Shown here one piece after another: positions 49,101 to 57,949 of a stretch of 64,000 bases of DNA. The position numbers were made by a program, and so were the translations under genes. Under the pieces are notes generated by a model, which searched no databases, was not told the origin of the DNA, and saw only the letters and a program-made list of their open reading frames with translations. Where the stretch lies: positions 503,508 through 567,507 of the forward strand of contig NZ_QGDT01000002.1 of assembly GCF_003149085.1 (NCBI RefSeq), given 5' to 3'. This stretch comes from Dyadobacter jejuensis. Lineage in GTDB: Bacteria; Bacteroidota; Bacteroidia; Cytophagales; Spirosomataceae. Positions within the stretch are counted from its first letter, which is position 1. Each line of letters opens with the position of its first letter.

Positions 49101-51519
49101 GATAGTGGCCATTGTATTGAGTTGTTTGTGGATGAACGGCTGCTCCATAAAAAAGTATGTCCCGCAAGGACAAAGCTTGTATGTAGGCAACACAGTGAAG
49201 GTAGAGGCCGATTCCCTGTCGAAACCTAACGTTTCGGGACTCGCTACCAGCCTAGAAGAGATCACCAAGCCCACTCCTAACAAGACCATCTTCGGCTTCC
49301 CGTGGAAGGTATGGTGGTTTTACTTTATTGGGGAACCTAAGGATGAAGGTGGGTTGCGGAGCTGGTTTCGTGACAAACTGGGGGAACCACCCGTAATAGC
49401 CTCTCAACGAATTGCCGATATCAACGCCTCCAATATGGAGGCCTATCTCGAAAACGAAGGCTACTACAGGTCTAAGGCTACAGGCCAGCTGAACGTTGGC
49501 AAAAAACGTACGGCGACCATCGACTATGAAGCCTATATCATGCCCCGCTACTTTATTAACTCCGTAAAGTTTGTGGTGGAGGATAGCAGTAGCTTCAACA
49601 AGGATTTGGTCAGGAGTAAGCAAAACAGTTATTTGACCAAGGGGTCCCCTATTCGGCTAGATGTAATTACGGCCGAACGCAACCGAATCGATAACGAACT
49701 CAAAGGTAAAGGCTACTATTATTTCAACCCCGACTATTTGGTGGTGAAAGTGGACTCTACTATTGGGCGCGTGGATTCCACCCTTGCCCCTCAACAGGTG
49801 AATTTGTTTTTGGAGTTAAAAAAAGAAACGGTACAAACCGCTTTAAAACAATATCATATCAACCAGATATATGTCAATACTGGAACGAAAGAGGATCTAC
49901 AGGCCGATTCGCTAGCAATAGAGGGTAGAAGGCGGAGAAGTGGACTGGCCATTAATGACCCTGGAAAAAACTATAAGCGCCGTATTTTTTACGACGCCAT
50001 CGGTTTTCGGCATGGTAGCATGTATACCAATACCATGCAAAATGTTTCCTTGACCCGACTGATCAACTTGCAAAATTTCAAATTTGTAAAGAATCGCTTT
50101 GAACTCGTACCCCGTTCCGATTCGGCACTTCTGGATATCCACTACGACCTCTCTCCTATGAAGAAGAAGTCATTGCAGACCATCCTCAGTGCCAGTACGA
50201 AATCGAACGGACTGGGTGGCTCGCAAATAGACCTTAACTGGAAAAACAGAAACCTCTTTAAGGGTGCCGAAATGCTGACCATCAATGGGTACTTTGGTTT
50301 TGACGTTCAGCTGGGAGGAAACAAAGTTGAGAATCCTAATAAGATAGGAAACGAATACTACCGATATGGGGGCAAGGCCGACCTCTCTTTTCCACGGTTT
50401 ATGATCCCTTTTATAAAAATCAGGCCCGAGAAAAGTGAGCTACTCCCCAAGACCATCCTATCGCTTAACTATGAGAATAGGGTACAGAAAGGCTTTTTCA
50501 CCACCACCTCCATCCGTGGTGACTGGTCCTATGTTTGGAGTAAAAACACCCAGCTGGAGCAAACATTAACGCCCATTTCTCTTAACTTTATCGAGCCTCG
50601 AAATATCAACACCAACCGTTTGGACGATATCATTTTTAATCCGAATACCAACCCCATCGATGTCGATAGATACCTTAAGATTTTAGAGTCTAAGTACTTC
50701 ATTGCTGGCTCTGGTTACAAGATCAGCTATAGACCTACCCCAAAGCCATTTAGCAAAAACCAGTTCATTATTAATGGGAGTATCGATTATGGCGGCAATC
50801 TGCTGAGTCTTTTGGCACCAAAAAATAGTAATCCTGACGCCCCAAAAGAATTCCTCGGTGTCCCTATATTCCAATATGGGAAGGCGGAGGCCGAGTTGCG
50901 TTATTACCGGACCCTTTCCTCCAAAATAAAATGGGCCAACCGCTTATTGGCTGGGGCAGTACTGCCTTACGGCAACTCCAAAGATAGTTTCACGCCCCAG
51001 TTTCTCCAATATTTTGCTGGAGGAAGTACCGGCCTCCGTGCTTTCAGGGCCCGATCGCTCGGGCCTGGGTCCTATCGTCCCGACTCCACATCGATAGCCC
51101 AGCTTGGCTACCAGTCGCTGGGGGACATACGTATGGAATTCAACTCGGAATTTCGTATTAAACTCAATAGCCTCTTTAACCTAGCCGTATTCGCCGATGC
51201 AGGAAATATCTGGTCCTTCCCCGACGCAGCCCGGGCAGGCTATAGTGAATCAGCCATTATCAGTAGCGATTTTCTCAATCAGGTGGCTGTAGGTGGAGGT
51301 TTGGGACTACGAATGGACTTCTCATTCTTAATTTTCCGGCTAGACTTAGCCACTCCCTTTAGAAAACCATGGTACCTAAACGAGCCCATCGAAAATGCAG
51401 ATCCAGACGCCCCTGTTCAATACAAAAATCCCTGGGTGTTTAATGAGATAAAGTTTGGTAGTAAAGACTGGCGAAAAGAGAACTTAGTACTTAATATAGC
51501 CGTTGGCTTACCATTTTAA
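49090..51519 (+). CDS. tamL: TamL: lipidated TamA/Omp85 outer membrane protein
   Basis: From the ATG at 49090 the protein has 809 residues and overlaps the tamB stop by 11 bases. It has a lipoprotein signal with a short lipobox (WMNGC, C18). Several POTRA domains follow (about 60-390; EAYLENEGYYRSKATGQL and ERNRIDNELKGKGYYYFNPD are typical), then a 16-stranded Omp85 barrel carrying GGSTGLRAFRARSLGPGSY, where the usual lid motif GGxxxxRGY-like loop is expected. In Bacteroidota the TamA partner is often lipidated and called TamL. It forms the TAM complex with TamB. Its stop overlaps that of the next, convergent gene. Confidence 0.9.
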   Translation: MKNKIVAIVLSCLWMNGCSIKKYVPQGQSLYVGNTVKVEADSLSKPNVSGLATSLEEITKPTPNKTIFGFPWKVWWFYFIGEPKDEGGLRSWFRDKLGEPPVIASQRIADINASNMEAYLENEGYYRSKATGQLNVGKKRTATIDYEAYIMPRYFINSVKFVVEDSSSFNKDLVRSKQNSYLTKGSPIRLDVITAERNRIDNELKGKGYYYFNPDYLVVKVDSTIGRVDSTLAPQQVNLFLELKKETVQTALKQYHINQIYVNTGTKEDLQADSLAIEGRRRRSGLAINDPGKNYKRRIFYDAIGFRHGSMYTNTMQNVSLTRLINLQNFKFVKNRFELVPRSDSALLDIHYDLSPMKKKSLQTILSASTKSNGLGGSQIDLNWKNRNLFKGAEMLTINGYFGFDVQLGGNKVENPNKIGNEYYRYGGKADLSFPRFMIPFIKIRPEKSELLPKTILSLNYENRVQKGFFTTTSIRGDWSYVWSKNTQLEQTLTPISLNFIEPRNINTNRLDDIIFNPNTNPIDVDRYLKILESKYFIAGSGYKISYRPTPKPFSKNQFIINGSIDYGGNLLSLLAPKNSNPDAPKEFLGVPIFQYGKAEAELRYYRTLSSKIKWANRLLAGAVLPYGNSKDSFTPQFLQYFAGGSTGLRAFRARSLGPGSYRPDSTSIAQLGYQSLGDIRMEFNSEFRIKLNSLFNLAVFADAGNIWSFPDAARAGYSESAIISSDFLNQVAVGGGLGLRMDFSFLIFRLDLATPFRKPWYLNEPIENADPDAPVQYKNPWVFNEIKFGSKDWRKENLVLNIAVGLPF

Positions 51520-51926
51520 ATAAGAGAATCCCTCTCTTGGCAAAGTTCAATCAATACACCCTGGGTATCCTTTGGATGTACAAAGCATACTAGCTTATTG
51601 TCGGCACCTATCTTTGGCGCCTCCGAAAGGAGATGAAATCCCTCATTTCGGAGGCGCTCCATTTCCGACACGATGTCCTTCACTTCAAAAGCGATATGGT
51701 GAATTCCTGCTCCTCTTTTAGCTATGAATCGGGCTATGACGCCCTCTGGATCGGTGGATTGAAGCAACTCAATTTTGGTATCGTCTACTCTGAAAAAAGC
51801 GGTATTCACCTGCTCGCCCGCTACCTCTTCGTGCTTATAGGGCGCTACTTGTAGCAAACGGGTGTAGAGCGCCTCTGCCGCCTCCAAGTCGCTGACTGCA
51901 ATACCAATATGTTCAACCCGTTTCAT
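51516..51926 (-). CDS. mce: Methylmalonyl-CoA epimerase
   Basis: A 136-residue glyoxalase/VOC-fold protein from the ATG at 51924-51926 (a GTG lies just before it). It has the two beta-alpha-beta-beta-beta modules and the metal-binding pattern: H in KRVEHIGIAVSDLEAA, then HIAFEVKDI and the C-terminal E of GVLIELCQ. It interconverts (R)- and (S)-methylmalonyl-CoA in propionate metabolism. No mutase genes are in this window. Its last codon and stop overlap the stop of tamL by four bases on the opposite strand, and rsgA lies upstream. Confidence 0.92.
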   Translation of the reverse strand: MKRVEHIGIAVSDLEAAEALYTRLLQVAPYKHEEVAGEQVNTAFFRVDDTKIELLQSTDPEGVIARFIAKRGAGIHHIAFEVKDIVSEMERLRNEGFHLLSEAPKIGADNKLVCFVHPKDTQGVLIELCQERDSLI

Positions 51927-51951
51927 CACAGTAATCGATTATTGAGTGGAG

Positions 51952-52884
51952 CTACTTCCTATTGTCGGCCCCTCCTACCATGCTCAGATAACTCTCATAT
52001 CTGGAAAGGGCAATGGTGCCTTCCTGTACATGCTCCTTTACGGCACAGCCAGGTTCGTTAATATGGCGACAGTTGTTGAATTTACAGGCGTTGAGTAGGG
52101 CACGCATTTCAGGGAATGAATGCGCAATCTCTTCAGCGTTCATATCGGCAAGCCCCAGCTCCTTGATTCCTGGAGTATCGATGATAAAGGTATCCTCCGA
52201 CAACTCAAACATGGAGGCGAAGGTGGTGGTATGCACCCCTTTATTAGCAAAACTAGAAACTTCCTGAGTACGAAGGTCGAGCGTCGGTGCAATTACATTG
52301 ACCAATGTAGACTTACCCACTCCTGAATGTCCCGACAATAGGGAGGTTTTTCCCTTTAAAAGCCCTTCAAACTCCTCTAACCCCTCTTTTTCGATGGCGC
52401 TGGTAGCCAAACATTGGTAGCCCAACCCCGAATATAAATCCATCAACTCTTGTAGGAACGGATAAAACTCTTCCGAAAGCAAGTCTAGTTTATTGAAAAT
52501 AATGACCCCAGGTATGCGAAAAGTCTCAATGGCCACCAAGAATCGGTCTATAAATCCTAAGGACGTCTTCGGGAACACCAAAGTGGCTATCAAAATGGCC
52601 TGGTCTACATTGGCGGCTATCAAATGTCCATGGCCCGTCTTATGGACAGAACTCCGGATCACGTAATTTTCGCGAGGAAGTATCTCAGAAATAATACCGA
52701 AATTTTCGTTGGAGTCCTCTACTTCGAACCGAACTTGGTCACCTACCGCAATAGGATTGGTAACCTTTAAGCCCAAAACTTTGAACTTCCCTTTCAAGCG
52801 GCATTGCCAGATATGCCCATCGGCTATCTCTCTGACATCATACCACGAACCAGTTGACCTTGTAACCAAGCCTTTTCTTAACAC
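51952..52884 (-). CDS. rsgA: Ribosome small-subunit-dependent GTPase RsgA
   Basis: A 310-residue protein with a GTG start; an in-frame stop lies shortly upstream, and no ATG precedes the OB-like domain. The order of GTPase motifs is circularly permuted, as known for this family: G4 NKLD at 131-134, G1 GHSGVGKST at 185-193 and G3 DTPG at 236-239. The N-terminal OB fold binds RNA, and the C-terminal zinc site is C267, C272, H274, C280. It matures the 30S subunit. It lies 25 bases upstream of the methylmalonyl-CoA epimerase gene on the same strand and is probably co-transcribed with it. Confidence 0.94.
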   Translation of the reverse strand: MLRKGLVTRSTGSWYDVREIADGHIWQCRLKGKFKVLGLKVTNPIAVGDQVRFEVEDSNENFGIISEILPRENYVIRSSVHKTGHGHLIAANVDQAILIATLVFPKTSLGFIDRFLVAIETFRIPGVIIFNKLDLLSEEFYPFLQELMDLYSGLGYQCLATSAIEKEGLEEFEGLLKGKTSLLSGHSGVGKSTLVNVIAPTLDLRTQEVSSFANKGVHTTTFASMFELSEDTFIIDTPGIKELGLADMNAEEIAHSFPEMRALLNACKFNNCRHINEPGCAVKEHVQEGTIALSRYESYLSMVGGADNRK

Positions 52885-53232
52885 CTTCTTGTATCGTCTA
52901 ATTTTCTGCTGTGAGAAACGAAGATACTAGAATCTTTACCCAATCGACAATTTTATCTCGATTTTAAGCCCAGTTTAGTACCATCTCAATCAGAAATATA
53001 AGTACAGCAAGTATTATTATATAATTTTATGGGTTTGCATTTTGAAAGAAGTATAAATGTTATGTTGCACACTTTATTGTCATAAACAAAAAACAATTTC
53101 AATCTTTCGTCGTCTATAATAAGATTTTTTAAAAAATAAGAGTATCTTGTATTAATTTCGGCAATAGAATATAGATTTATATAAAAAATTTGTATAAATC
53201 CAGATATATAATATAACATCCTTTCAGCAATC
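52885..53232. other. 348-base very AT-rich gap before the ROK regulator
   Basis: No gene is called. The minus-strand frame at 52986-53282 is a shadow, rich in Ile, Tyr and Leu, in an AT-rich tract and overlapping the next gene. The gap contains a 14-base A/T palindrome near 53125 and a longer inverted repeat at 53174-53200. These suit a regulatory region for the gene at 53233. Confidence 0.5.
53174..53200. promoter_or_regulatory. Candidate ROK operator
   Basis: GATTTATA (53174-53181) and TATAAATC (53193-53200) are perfect inverted arms with an 11-base spacer, 33 bases before the ROK start. NagC/Mlc-type operators are A/T-rich inverted repeats of similar size, so autoregulation is plausible. 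Confidence 0.4.
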
Positions 53233-54453
53233 ATGGAACTAGAAGCAGAACCCAGTTCGGTCATAGATATTCGCAAAAACAAAATTAGAAGTAACCTTTT
53301 ATTGCATCTTTACAAAAACGGGGATACCTCTATCAATAAAATGGCCCGGCTATTTCATGCCAGCATTCCGTCGGCTACCGGCATTGTAAATGAACTCATG
53401 AAGGAAGACTGGATCATAGAAACCGGAACGGGCCCCGCCCGAGCGGGAAGGCCTCCAGTATTATACGGGTTGAACCCTAAAAAATACCTAACGCTGATCA
53501 TGGACATCAACCGCCACGGTACGCAGTTTGTTATTTTTGACCTCTACAATCAACTGATTATAAAGAAAAGAGTCGATATAAAACTTGAAGACAGTCCAGA
53601 GTTTCTTCACCAACTCTATGAAGAAACTGACGCCTTTTTGAATACCCATAATATTTCAGTAGGCAAGTTATGGGGTATTGGGGTATCGATGCCCGGATTG
53701 ATCAATGCCTCTCAGGGCAGCAACTTAACGTATCAAAACTTAACCACCGAGAATATCCCCTTGGTTACGGCCCTGAAGAATCATTTTCAGATTCCGATCT
53801 GCCTCTTCAACGACACCAAAGCGACCACCATTGGAGAGCACCGCTTCGGCTTTGCTTTAAACAAGACACAAGTACTCACCATCAATATTGACTGGGGAGT
53901 CGGCTTGGGCGTGATTATCAATGGGGAACTGTTTAATGGGGCTTCTGGCTTCGCAGGCGAGCTGGGCCATATCCAAGTCAAGCCCGATGGAGTCCTGTGC
54001 CACTGCGGTAAAATAGGTTGCCTGGACACGATCACCTCGGCCGAGGCGCTAATCAAACAGGCCAAGGACGGCATTGCGAGCGGACGCGTCACCACCTTAA
54101 CCAAATTGGTGAATCATAAACTATCGGATCTGGATACGGTGCATATCATCGAAGCGGCCCATTCGGGTGATGAATTCTCTATTGACTTATTGAGCAACTT
54201 GGGTTTTGAACTAGGGAAGGGGCTAGCTACGGCAGTGCACCTATTCAACCCAGAGGTCGTCATTATTGGCGGGCTACTCGCAGAGGCGGGGCCGTTTATT
54301 TCCAACCCAATTGCGCAAGCCATCAATAAGTATTGTCTTTCCGACTTCAAAAACACCCTCTCGATCCATATTTCAAAACTCGGTGCTAAGTCTCGTTTAT
54401 TAGGGACTCAGGCCTACTTATTTGAGCACCTCATTTCAAGACAATTTTCTTAA
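53233..54453 (+). CDS. ROK-family transcriptional regulator
   Basis: A 406-residue protein with an N-terminal winged helix-turn-helix (about 18-75; INKMARLFHASIPSATGIVN) and a ROK domain. The zinc motif CHCGKIGC spans 256-263, and the sugar pocket includes GASGFAGELGHIQV. The N-terminal phosphate motif of true ROK kinases (DIGGTK-like) is replaced by MDINRHGTQFVIFD, so it is a repressor with little or no kinase activity. It probably senses a sugar or amino sugar; the GH20 enzyme 14 kb away makes GlcNAc a fair guess but not more. The candidate operator lies just before its start. Confidence 0.88.
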   Translation: MELEAEPSSVIDIRKNKIRSNLLLHLYKNGDTSINKMARLFHASIPSATGIVNELMKEDWIIETGTGPARAGRPPVLYGLNPKKYLTLIMDINRHGTQFVIFDLYNQLIIKKRVDIKLEDSPEFLHQLYEETDAFLNTHNISVGKLWGIGVSMPGLINASQGSNLTYQNLTTENIPLVTALKNHFQIPICLFNDTKATTIGEHRFGFALNKTQVLTINIDWGVGLGVIINGELFNGASGFAGELGHIQVKPDGVLCHCGKIGCLDTITSAEALIKQAKDGIASGRVTTLTKLVNHKLSDLDTVHIIEAAHSGDEFSIDLLSNLGFELGKGLATAVHLFNPEVVIIGGLLAEAGPFISNPIAQAINKYCLSDFKNTLSIHISKLGAKSRLLGTQAYLFEHLISRQFS

Positions 54454-54463
54454 GTCAAGAATA

Positions 54464-54503
54464 TTACACCCCTATCGCAAAATTTATTTAGATAGGGGTG
54501 TAA
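54464..54503. repeat. 13-base inverted repeat overlapping the KDO transferase stop
   Basis: TTACACCCCTATC (54464-54476) and its exact complement at 54491-54503 flank a 14-base loop that contains the minus-strand stop codon (54484-54486). It lies between the convergent ROK and KDO transferase genes. Neither side has a clear T-tract, so it may be a weak bidirectional terminator. Confidence 0.55.
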
Positions 54504-55752
54504 CTAATAGGCGTTCTACCCGATCCATGATGGTCTTGGAAGCACCCAGATTTTCCCGAACATACTGCGCGTTGATAGCACCTTGTGCATGGGTGGCCTG
54601 AGCATTGGTAAGCCAGGACTCCATCGTCTGCTGGAGCTGATCCGCATCGGCCACAGTGATGGCCCCGCCCCTAGCCACCAAGTCCACTGCTTCCTGAAAA
54701 CGACCATACGATCGATCCCCGAATACCAGCGGTAAGCCGAAGGTGGCGGCCTCCAGAATATTATGTAAACCAACTCCAAATGCCCCCCCAATATAGGCCA
54801 TTTGGCCATACCGATACAAGGAAGACAGAATACCTATGTTATCAATAAAAAGGTAGTCCATTTCTTTTAAATTGGCCGTCTCTAGCTCAGAGTATTGAAC
54901 AGATGCCCCTTGCAGTGCTGAGCGCCAGTTCTTGATCTGCTCTTTTTTGATTTCATGGGGGGCAAATATTACCTTCACCCGACCCTTACATCGATTGAGG
55001 ACGGGGATAAGAATGGCCATATCCTGCGGCCAGATGGATCCCGCTATCAGGACTGGAGTATCTGTAAAAAAATCGGCAATTTCTCTTCGCTCTTCCGACT
55101 GAGTGGCTATGCTATATACCCTGTCGAAACGCGTATCCCCCGCAATATAGCATTGTTGAATGCCTATTCCATTCAATAATTCAATAGATGCTTTATTCTG
55201 AACGAAAATAGCATGAAAATAACTTAATAATTTACTATAAAAGCCCCCATACGGTTTAAAAAACAACTGATCGCGCCTAAAAATAGTGGAAAAGGAAAGG
55301 ATGACGGTGCCTTGACGGTGCAGCGCTTCTAAGATATTATACCAAAATTCGTACTTAACAAAAAAAGCAATTTGAGGATTTAGAATCTCTACGAACCATT
55401 GGCTATTTCCTGGGGTATCTAAGGGGAGATAACAAATAAAATCGGCCCCGCCATAGTTTTTCCTCACCTCATAGCCCGAGGGGGAAAAAAATGTGAGCAC
55501 GATCGCATAATCGGGAAATCGCCCCTTAAATTCCTCTATAACAGGCTTCCCTTGTTCAAACTCCCCTAAAGAAGCGGCATGGAACCAAGCTATTTTGGTA
55601 TGCTTAGGCAGTCCATTCTTAAACATTTGAAGGCGTTCCTTCAGGCCTTTTCTTCCTTGAACCCCTAGGCGAATTTTAGCATTGAAATATCCGGCAATTG
55701 GAAACAAAAAGGCGAAGAGACGTAATCCAATATTGTAAATAAATGAGCCCAA
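54484..55752 (-). CDS. waaA: 3-deoxy-D-manno-octulosonic acid (KDO) transferase
   Basis: A 422-residue inner-membrane-associated glycosyltransferase. It starts at a TTG at 55752, directly after an in-frame stop. A hydrophobic N-terminus (LRLFAFLFPIAGYF) anchors it; then FHAASLGEFEQGKP, PLDTPGNSQWFVEILNP and AFFVKYEFWYN mark the N-terminal domain. AGSIWPQDMAILIPVLNRCK, VIFAPHEIKKEQI and the nucleotide-binding GGAFGVGLHNILEAATFGLP mark the C-terminal domain. It adds KDO to lipid A precursors during LPS assembly. The 3' end sits inside a hairpin shared with the convergent ROK gene. Confidence 0.93.
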   Translation of the reverse strand: MGSFIYNIGLRLFAFLFPIAGYFNAKIRLGVQGRKGLKERLQMFKNGLPKHTKIAWFHAASLGEFEQGKPVIEEFKGRFPDYAIVLTFFSPSGYEVRKNYGGADFICYLPLDTPGNSQWFVEILNPQIAFFVKYEFWYNILEALHRQGTVILSFSTIFRRDQLFFKPYGGFYSKLLSYFHAIFVQNKASIELLNGIGIQQCYIAGDTRFDRVYSIATQSEERREIADFFTDTPVLIAGSIWPQDMAILIPVLNRCKGRVKVIFAPHEIKKEQIKNWRSALQGASVQYSELETANLKEMDYLFIDNIGILSSLYRYGQMAYIGGAFGVGLHNILEAATFGLPLVFGDRSYGRFQEAVDLVARGGAITVADADQLQQTMESWLTNAQATHAQGAINAQYVRENLGASKTIMDRVERLLVTPLSK

Positions 55753-56019
55753 TCAATAAAAATTAAATTGTTGTTTACTTTTGTACATCCGAGGAAGGCT
55801 ATTTCCAGCGACTTTTAGCGGTCTATGCCGGCCACGAATGCATTAGCTTCAATACCTTGACCATAAACAGGTTAGTATTCTTTTGCTATCTTTAGAACAT
55901 AAATGTACAAAAAACCGTTAAACACATAGATTGAAAGGCCATAATATCGCCAAATCTTAGTATATTGAATACAATCGTAAAGACAAATAACTGCCATACC
56001 GATTTTCATATCTCAAAAT

Positions 56020-56790
56020 ATGCGCCAAAGACCTACCATAATAACCGCATTGCTGTTGGCCCTGCTTTCGCTAAGCACCTATGCCCAACGCAGGACAAAA
56101 ATAACCGATAGCAACGACGCCTATAAGACCTTCACCTCAGTAGGGCTTACCACCAACACCAATTCAGGAATACTGGGTGGAGCCGTTTTCAGGCAGTCGA
56201 CAGCGATGAACAGCACACTTTTTGGTAAAAACCAATACCGGTATATTGCCTTGGAACTGGTCAACGTAAAACACCCAAAAGAACTTGCCGAGCAAGATTT
56301 TGTAACTGGAAAAAGGCTTGTCTTTGGGAAAGAAAACTTTCTTTTTGTCCTTCGTCCAGAGTATGGGAGAGAACTCACCTTGTTCAACCGGCACGAGGAT
56401 GAGGGAATTTCCATCAGTGCCATCGTGGCTGCTGGGCCCTCTATAGGCATAGAAAAGCCCTATATGATTCAATATAAAACATCGGATGGTAGGATACTGA
56501 CGGAACCCTTCGACCCCGTCAAGCATACCTCCAGCTCTCAGTCGGCCGGTATTATAGGAGCGGGAAGCTTCTTCCAAGGGTTTGGAAAGAGTAAGATTGT
56601 TCCGGGATTGCACTTTAAAACGGCACTAAGCTTCGAGTTAAGTGCTTTCCGTGAAAATGTTACCGGCATCGAAATTGGCTTTTTAGCCGAAGCCTTTACC
56701 CGTAAAATAAATATAATGGCTTATGCCGATAATAGGAGTGTATATACCTCTGGCTATATAACCCTATACTTCGGAAGTAAAAAAAGGTAA
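56020..56790 (+). CDS. Hypothetical secreted protein, probably a small outer-membrane barrel
   Basis: A 256-residue protein with a signal peptide (residues 1-22, ending LSTYAQ). The mature sequence alternates strands of 8-12 residues with charged turns (TSVGLTTNTNSGILGGAVF, IALELVNVKHPKEL, LVFGKENFLFVLRPEYGR, ISISAIVAAGPSIGIEKPY) and ends YITLYFGSKKR, so it looks like an outer-membrane barrel. I do not recognise a named family. It lies 60 bases upstream of lipA on the same strand, probably without functional link. Confidence 0.65.
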   Translation: MRQRPTIITALLLALLSLSTYAQRRTKITDSNDAYKTFTSVGLTTNTNSGILGGAVFRQSTAMNSTLFGKNQYRYIALELVNVKHPKELAEQDFVTGKRLVFGKENFLFVLRPEYGRELTLFNRHEDEGISISAIVAAGPSIGIEKPYMIQYKTSDGRILTEPFDPVKHTSSSQSAGIIGAGSFFQGFGKSKIVPGLHFKTALSFELSAFRENVTGIEIGFLAEAFTRKINIMAYADNRSVYTSGYITLYFGSKKR

Positions 56791-56850
56791 TTTTGCCTCA
56801 AATTTCAAAATGTAAGTAGACAGGCCCCTTGCCTGTAGGATGATAGACCT

Positions 56851-57729
56851 ATGATTGAATTACCCGTAATTCCATCTGAACGAAAAAAACGTCCAGATTG
56901 GCTCAGAGTTAAATTACCAGCAGGACCCGAATTTAGAAAAGTACGTCAACTTGTAGATAATTATAAGTTACATACCATCTGTGAAAGTGGGAGCTGCCCC
57001 AATATGGGCGAATGCTGGGGGGCTGGAACGGCCACCTTTATGATTTTGGGAAATGTATGCACGCGAAGCTGCAGCTTCTGTGCCGTGGCCACTGGCAGGC
57101 CCAATGAATACGACACCGACGAACCCCGCAGGGTAGCGGAGGCCATCAAGCTCATGCAAGTAAAACATGCCGTGATCACCTCCGTAAACCGAGACGAACT
57201 TAAAGACCGAGGAGCGGAGATCTGGTACCAAACCGTCGTGCAAATCAAGGAAAGCACCCCACAAACGACCATAGAAACACTCATTCCCGATGTCAAAAAT
57301 AATTGGGAAGCCTTGGAACGGATGTATGCCGGTGGCCAGGAAGTGGTATCACATAATATGGAGACGGTAGAGCGCCTATACCGAGCCGTGAGGCCTCAAG
57401 CCAAATATGCCCGGAGTCTGGAACAAATCAAAAGAACGAAAGAGGCTGGTCAGCGCACCAAATCGGGAATCATGCTCGGCTTGGGAGAAACGGTAGATGA
57501 AGTTCATAAAGCCATGGACGATTTGGCTGAGAACGGCCTCGATATCTTGACCTTGGGGCAATATCTGCAACCTACCAAGATGCACCATGAAGTAATAGAA
57601 TGGATAACACCTGAAATGTTTGAAAAATACAAGGAAGAAGGCTTGCGTCGGGGCTTGAAATACGTGGAGTCCGGGCCTTTGGTACGTTCTAGCTATCATG
57701 CCGAAAGACATGTAAATGTACCGATTTAA
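56851..57729 (+). CDS. lipA: Lipoyl synthase (LipA)
   Basis: A 292-residue radical SAM enzyme with both iron-sulfur cluster motifs of LipA: the auxiliary cluster C44-x4-C49-x5-C55 ([12 protein letters not shown]) and the radical SAM cluster C70-x3-C74-x2-C77 (CTRSCSFC). The conserved segments [50 protein letters not shown] and the C-terminal [13 protein letters not shown] are present. It inserts two sulfur atoms into octanoyl chains on lipoyl domains. It starts 60 bases after the preceding hypothetical gene. A stem-loop with no T-tract follows. Confidence 0.96.
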   Translation: MIELPVIPSERKKRPDWLRVKLPAGPEFRKVRQLVDNYKLHTICESGSCPNMGECWGAGTATFMILGNVCTRSCSFCAVATGRPNEYDTDEPRRVAEAIKLMQVKHAVITSVNRDELKDRGAEIWYQTVVQIKESTPQTTIETLIPDVKNNWEALERMYAGGQEVVSHNMETVERLYRAVRPQAKYARSLEQIKRTKEAGQRTKSGIMLGLGETVDEVHKAMDDLAENGLDILTLGQYLQPTKMHHEVIEWITPEMFEKYKEEGLRRGLKYVESGPLVRSSYHAERHVNVPI

Positions 57730-57766
57730 AGATCTATCTCTCAGCCTATATAGGACTTTCGAATTC

Positions 57767-57808
57767 GATTGCGGAGTTATTCATAAACAATGACATAGCT
57801 TCGCAATC
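57767..57808. repeat. Stem-loop between lipA and metK
   Basis: Arms at 57767-57773 (GATTGCG) and 57802-57808 (CGCAATC) extend to ten pairs with one G-U pair, enclosing 22 bases. There is no T-run. Position upstream of metK invites comparison with SAM-sensing leaders, but none of the known riboswitch cores was recognised. Confidence 0.4.
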
Positions 57809-57949
57809 AAGAATTTAATAAATTCATAAAAATGTATTAAACTTTTTACTTGGGATCCTTGGAAAAGATCGTAAAAGAATTCAATTTTGCCGCATTAACC
57901 GCCCTATCACACATGCAATCTGGCGGAATATCATAATCAAATTCAATTT

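Noticed and set aside
52986..53282. 98-codon minus-strand open frame
   Set aside because: It is AT-driven, overlaps the start of the ROK gene, and the peptide has no recognisable domain or signal.
53233..54453. ROK sugar kinase
   Set aside because: The N-terminal phosphate motif is replaced and a DNA-binding domain is present, so a regulator fits better.
57730..57949. SAM riboswitch upstream of metK
   Set aside because: No known SAM-I or SAM-II core motif was seen; only a simple stem.
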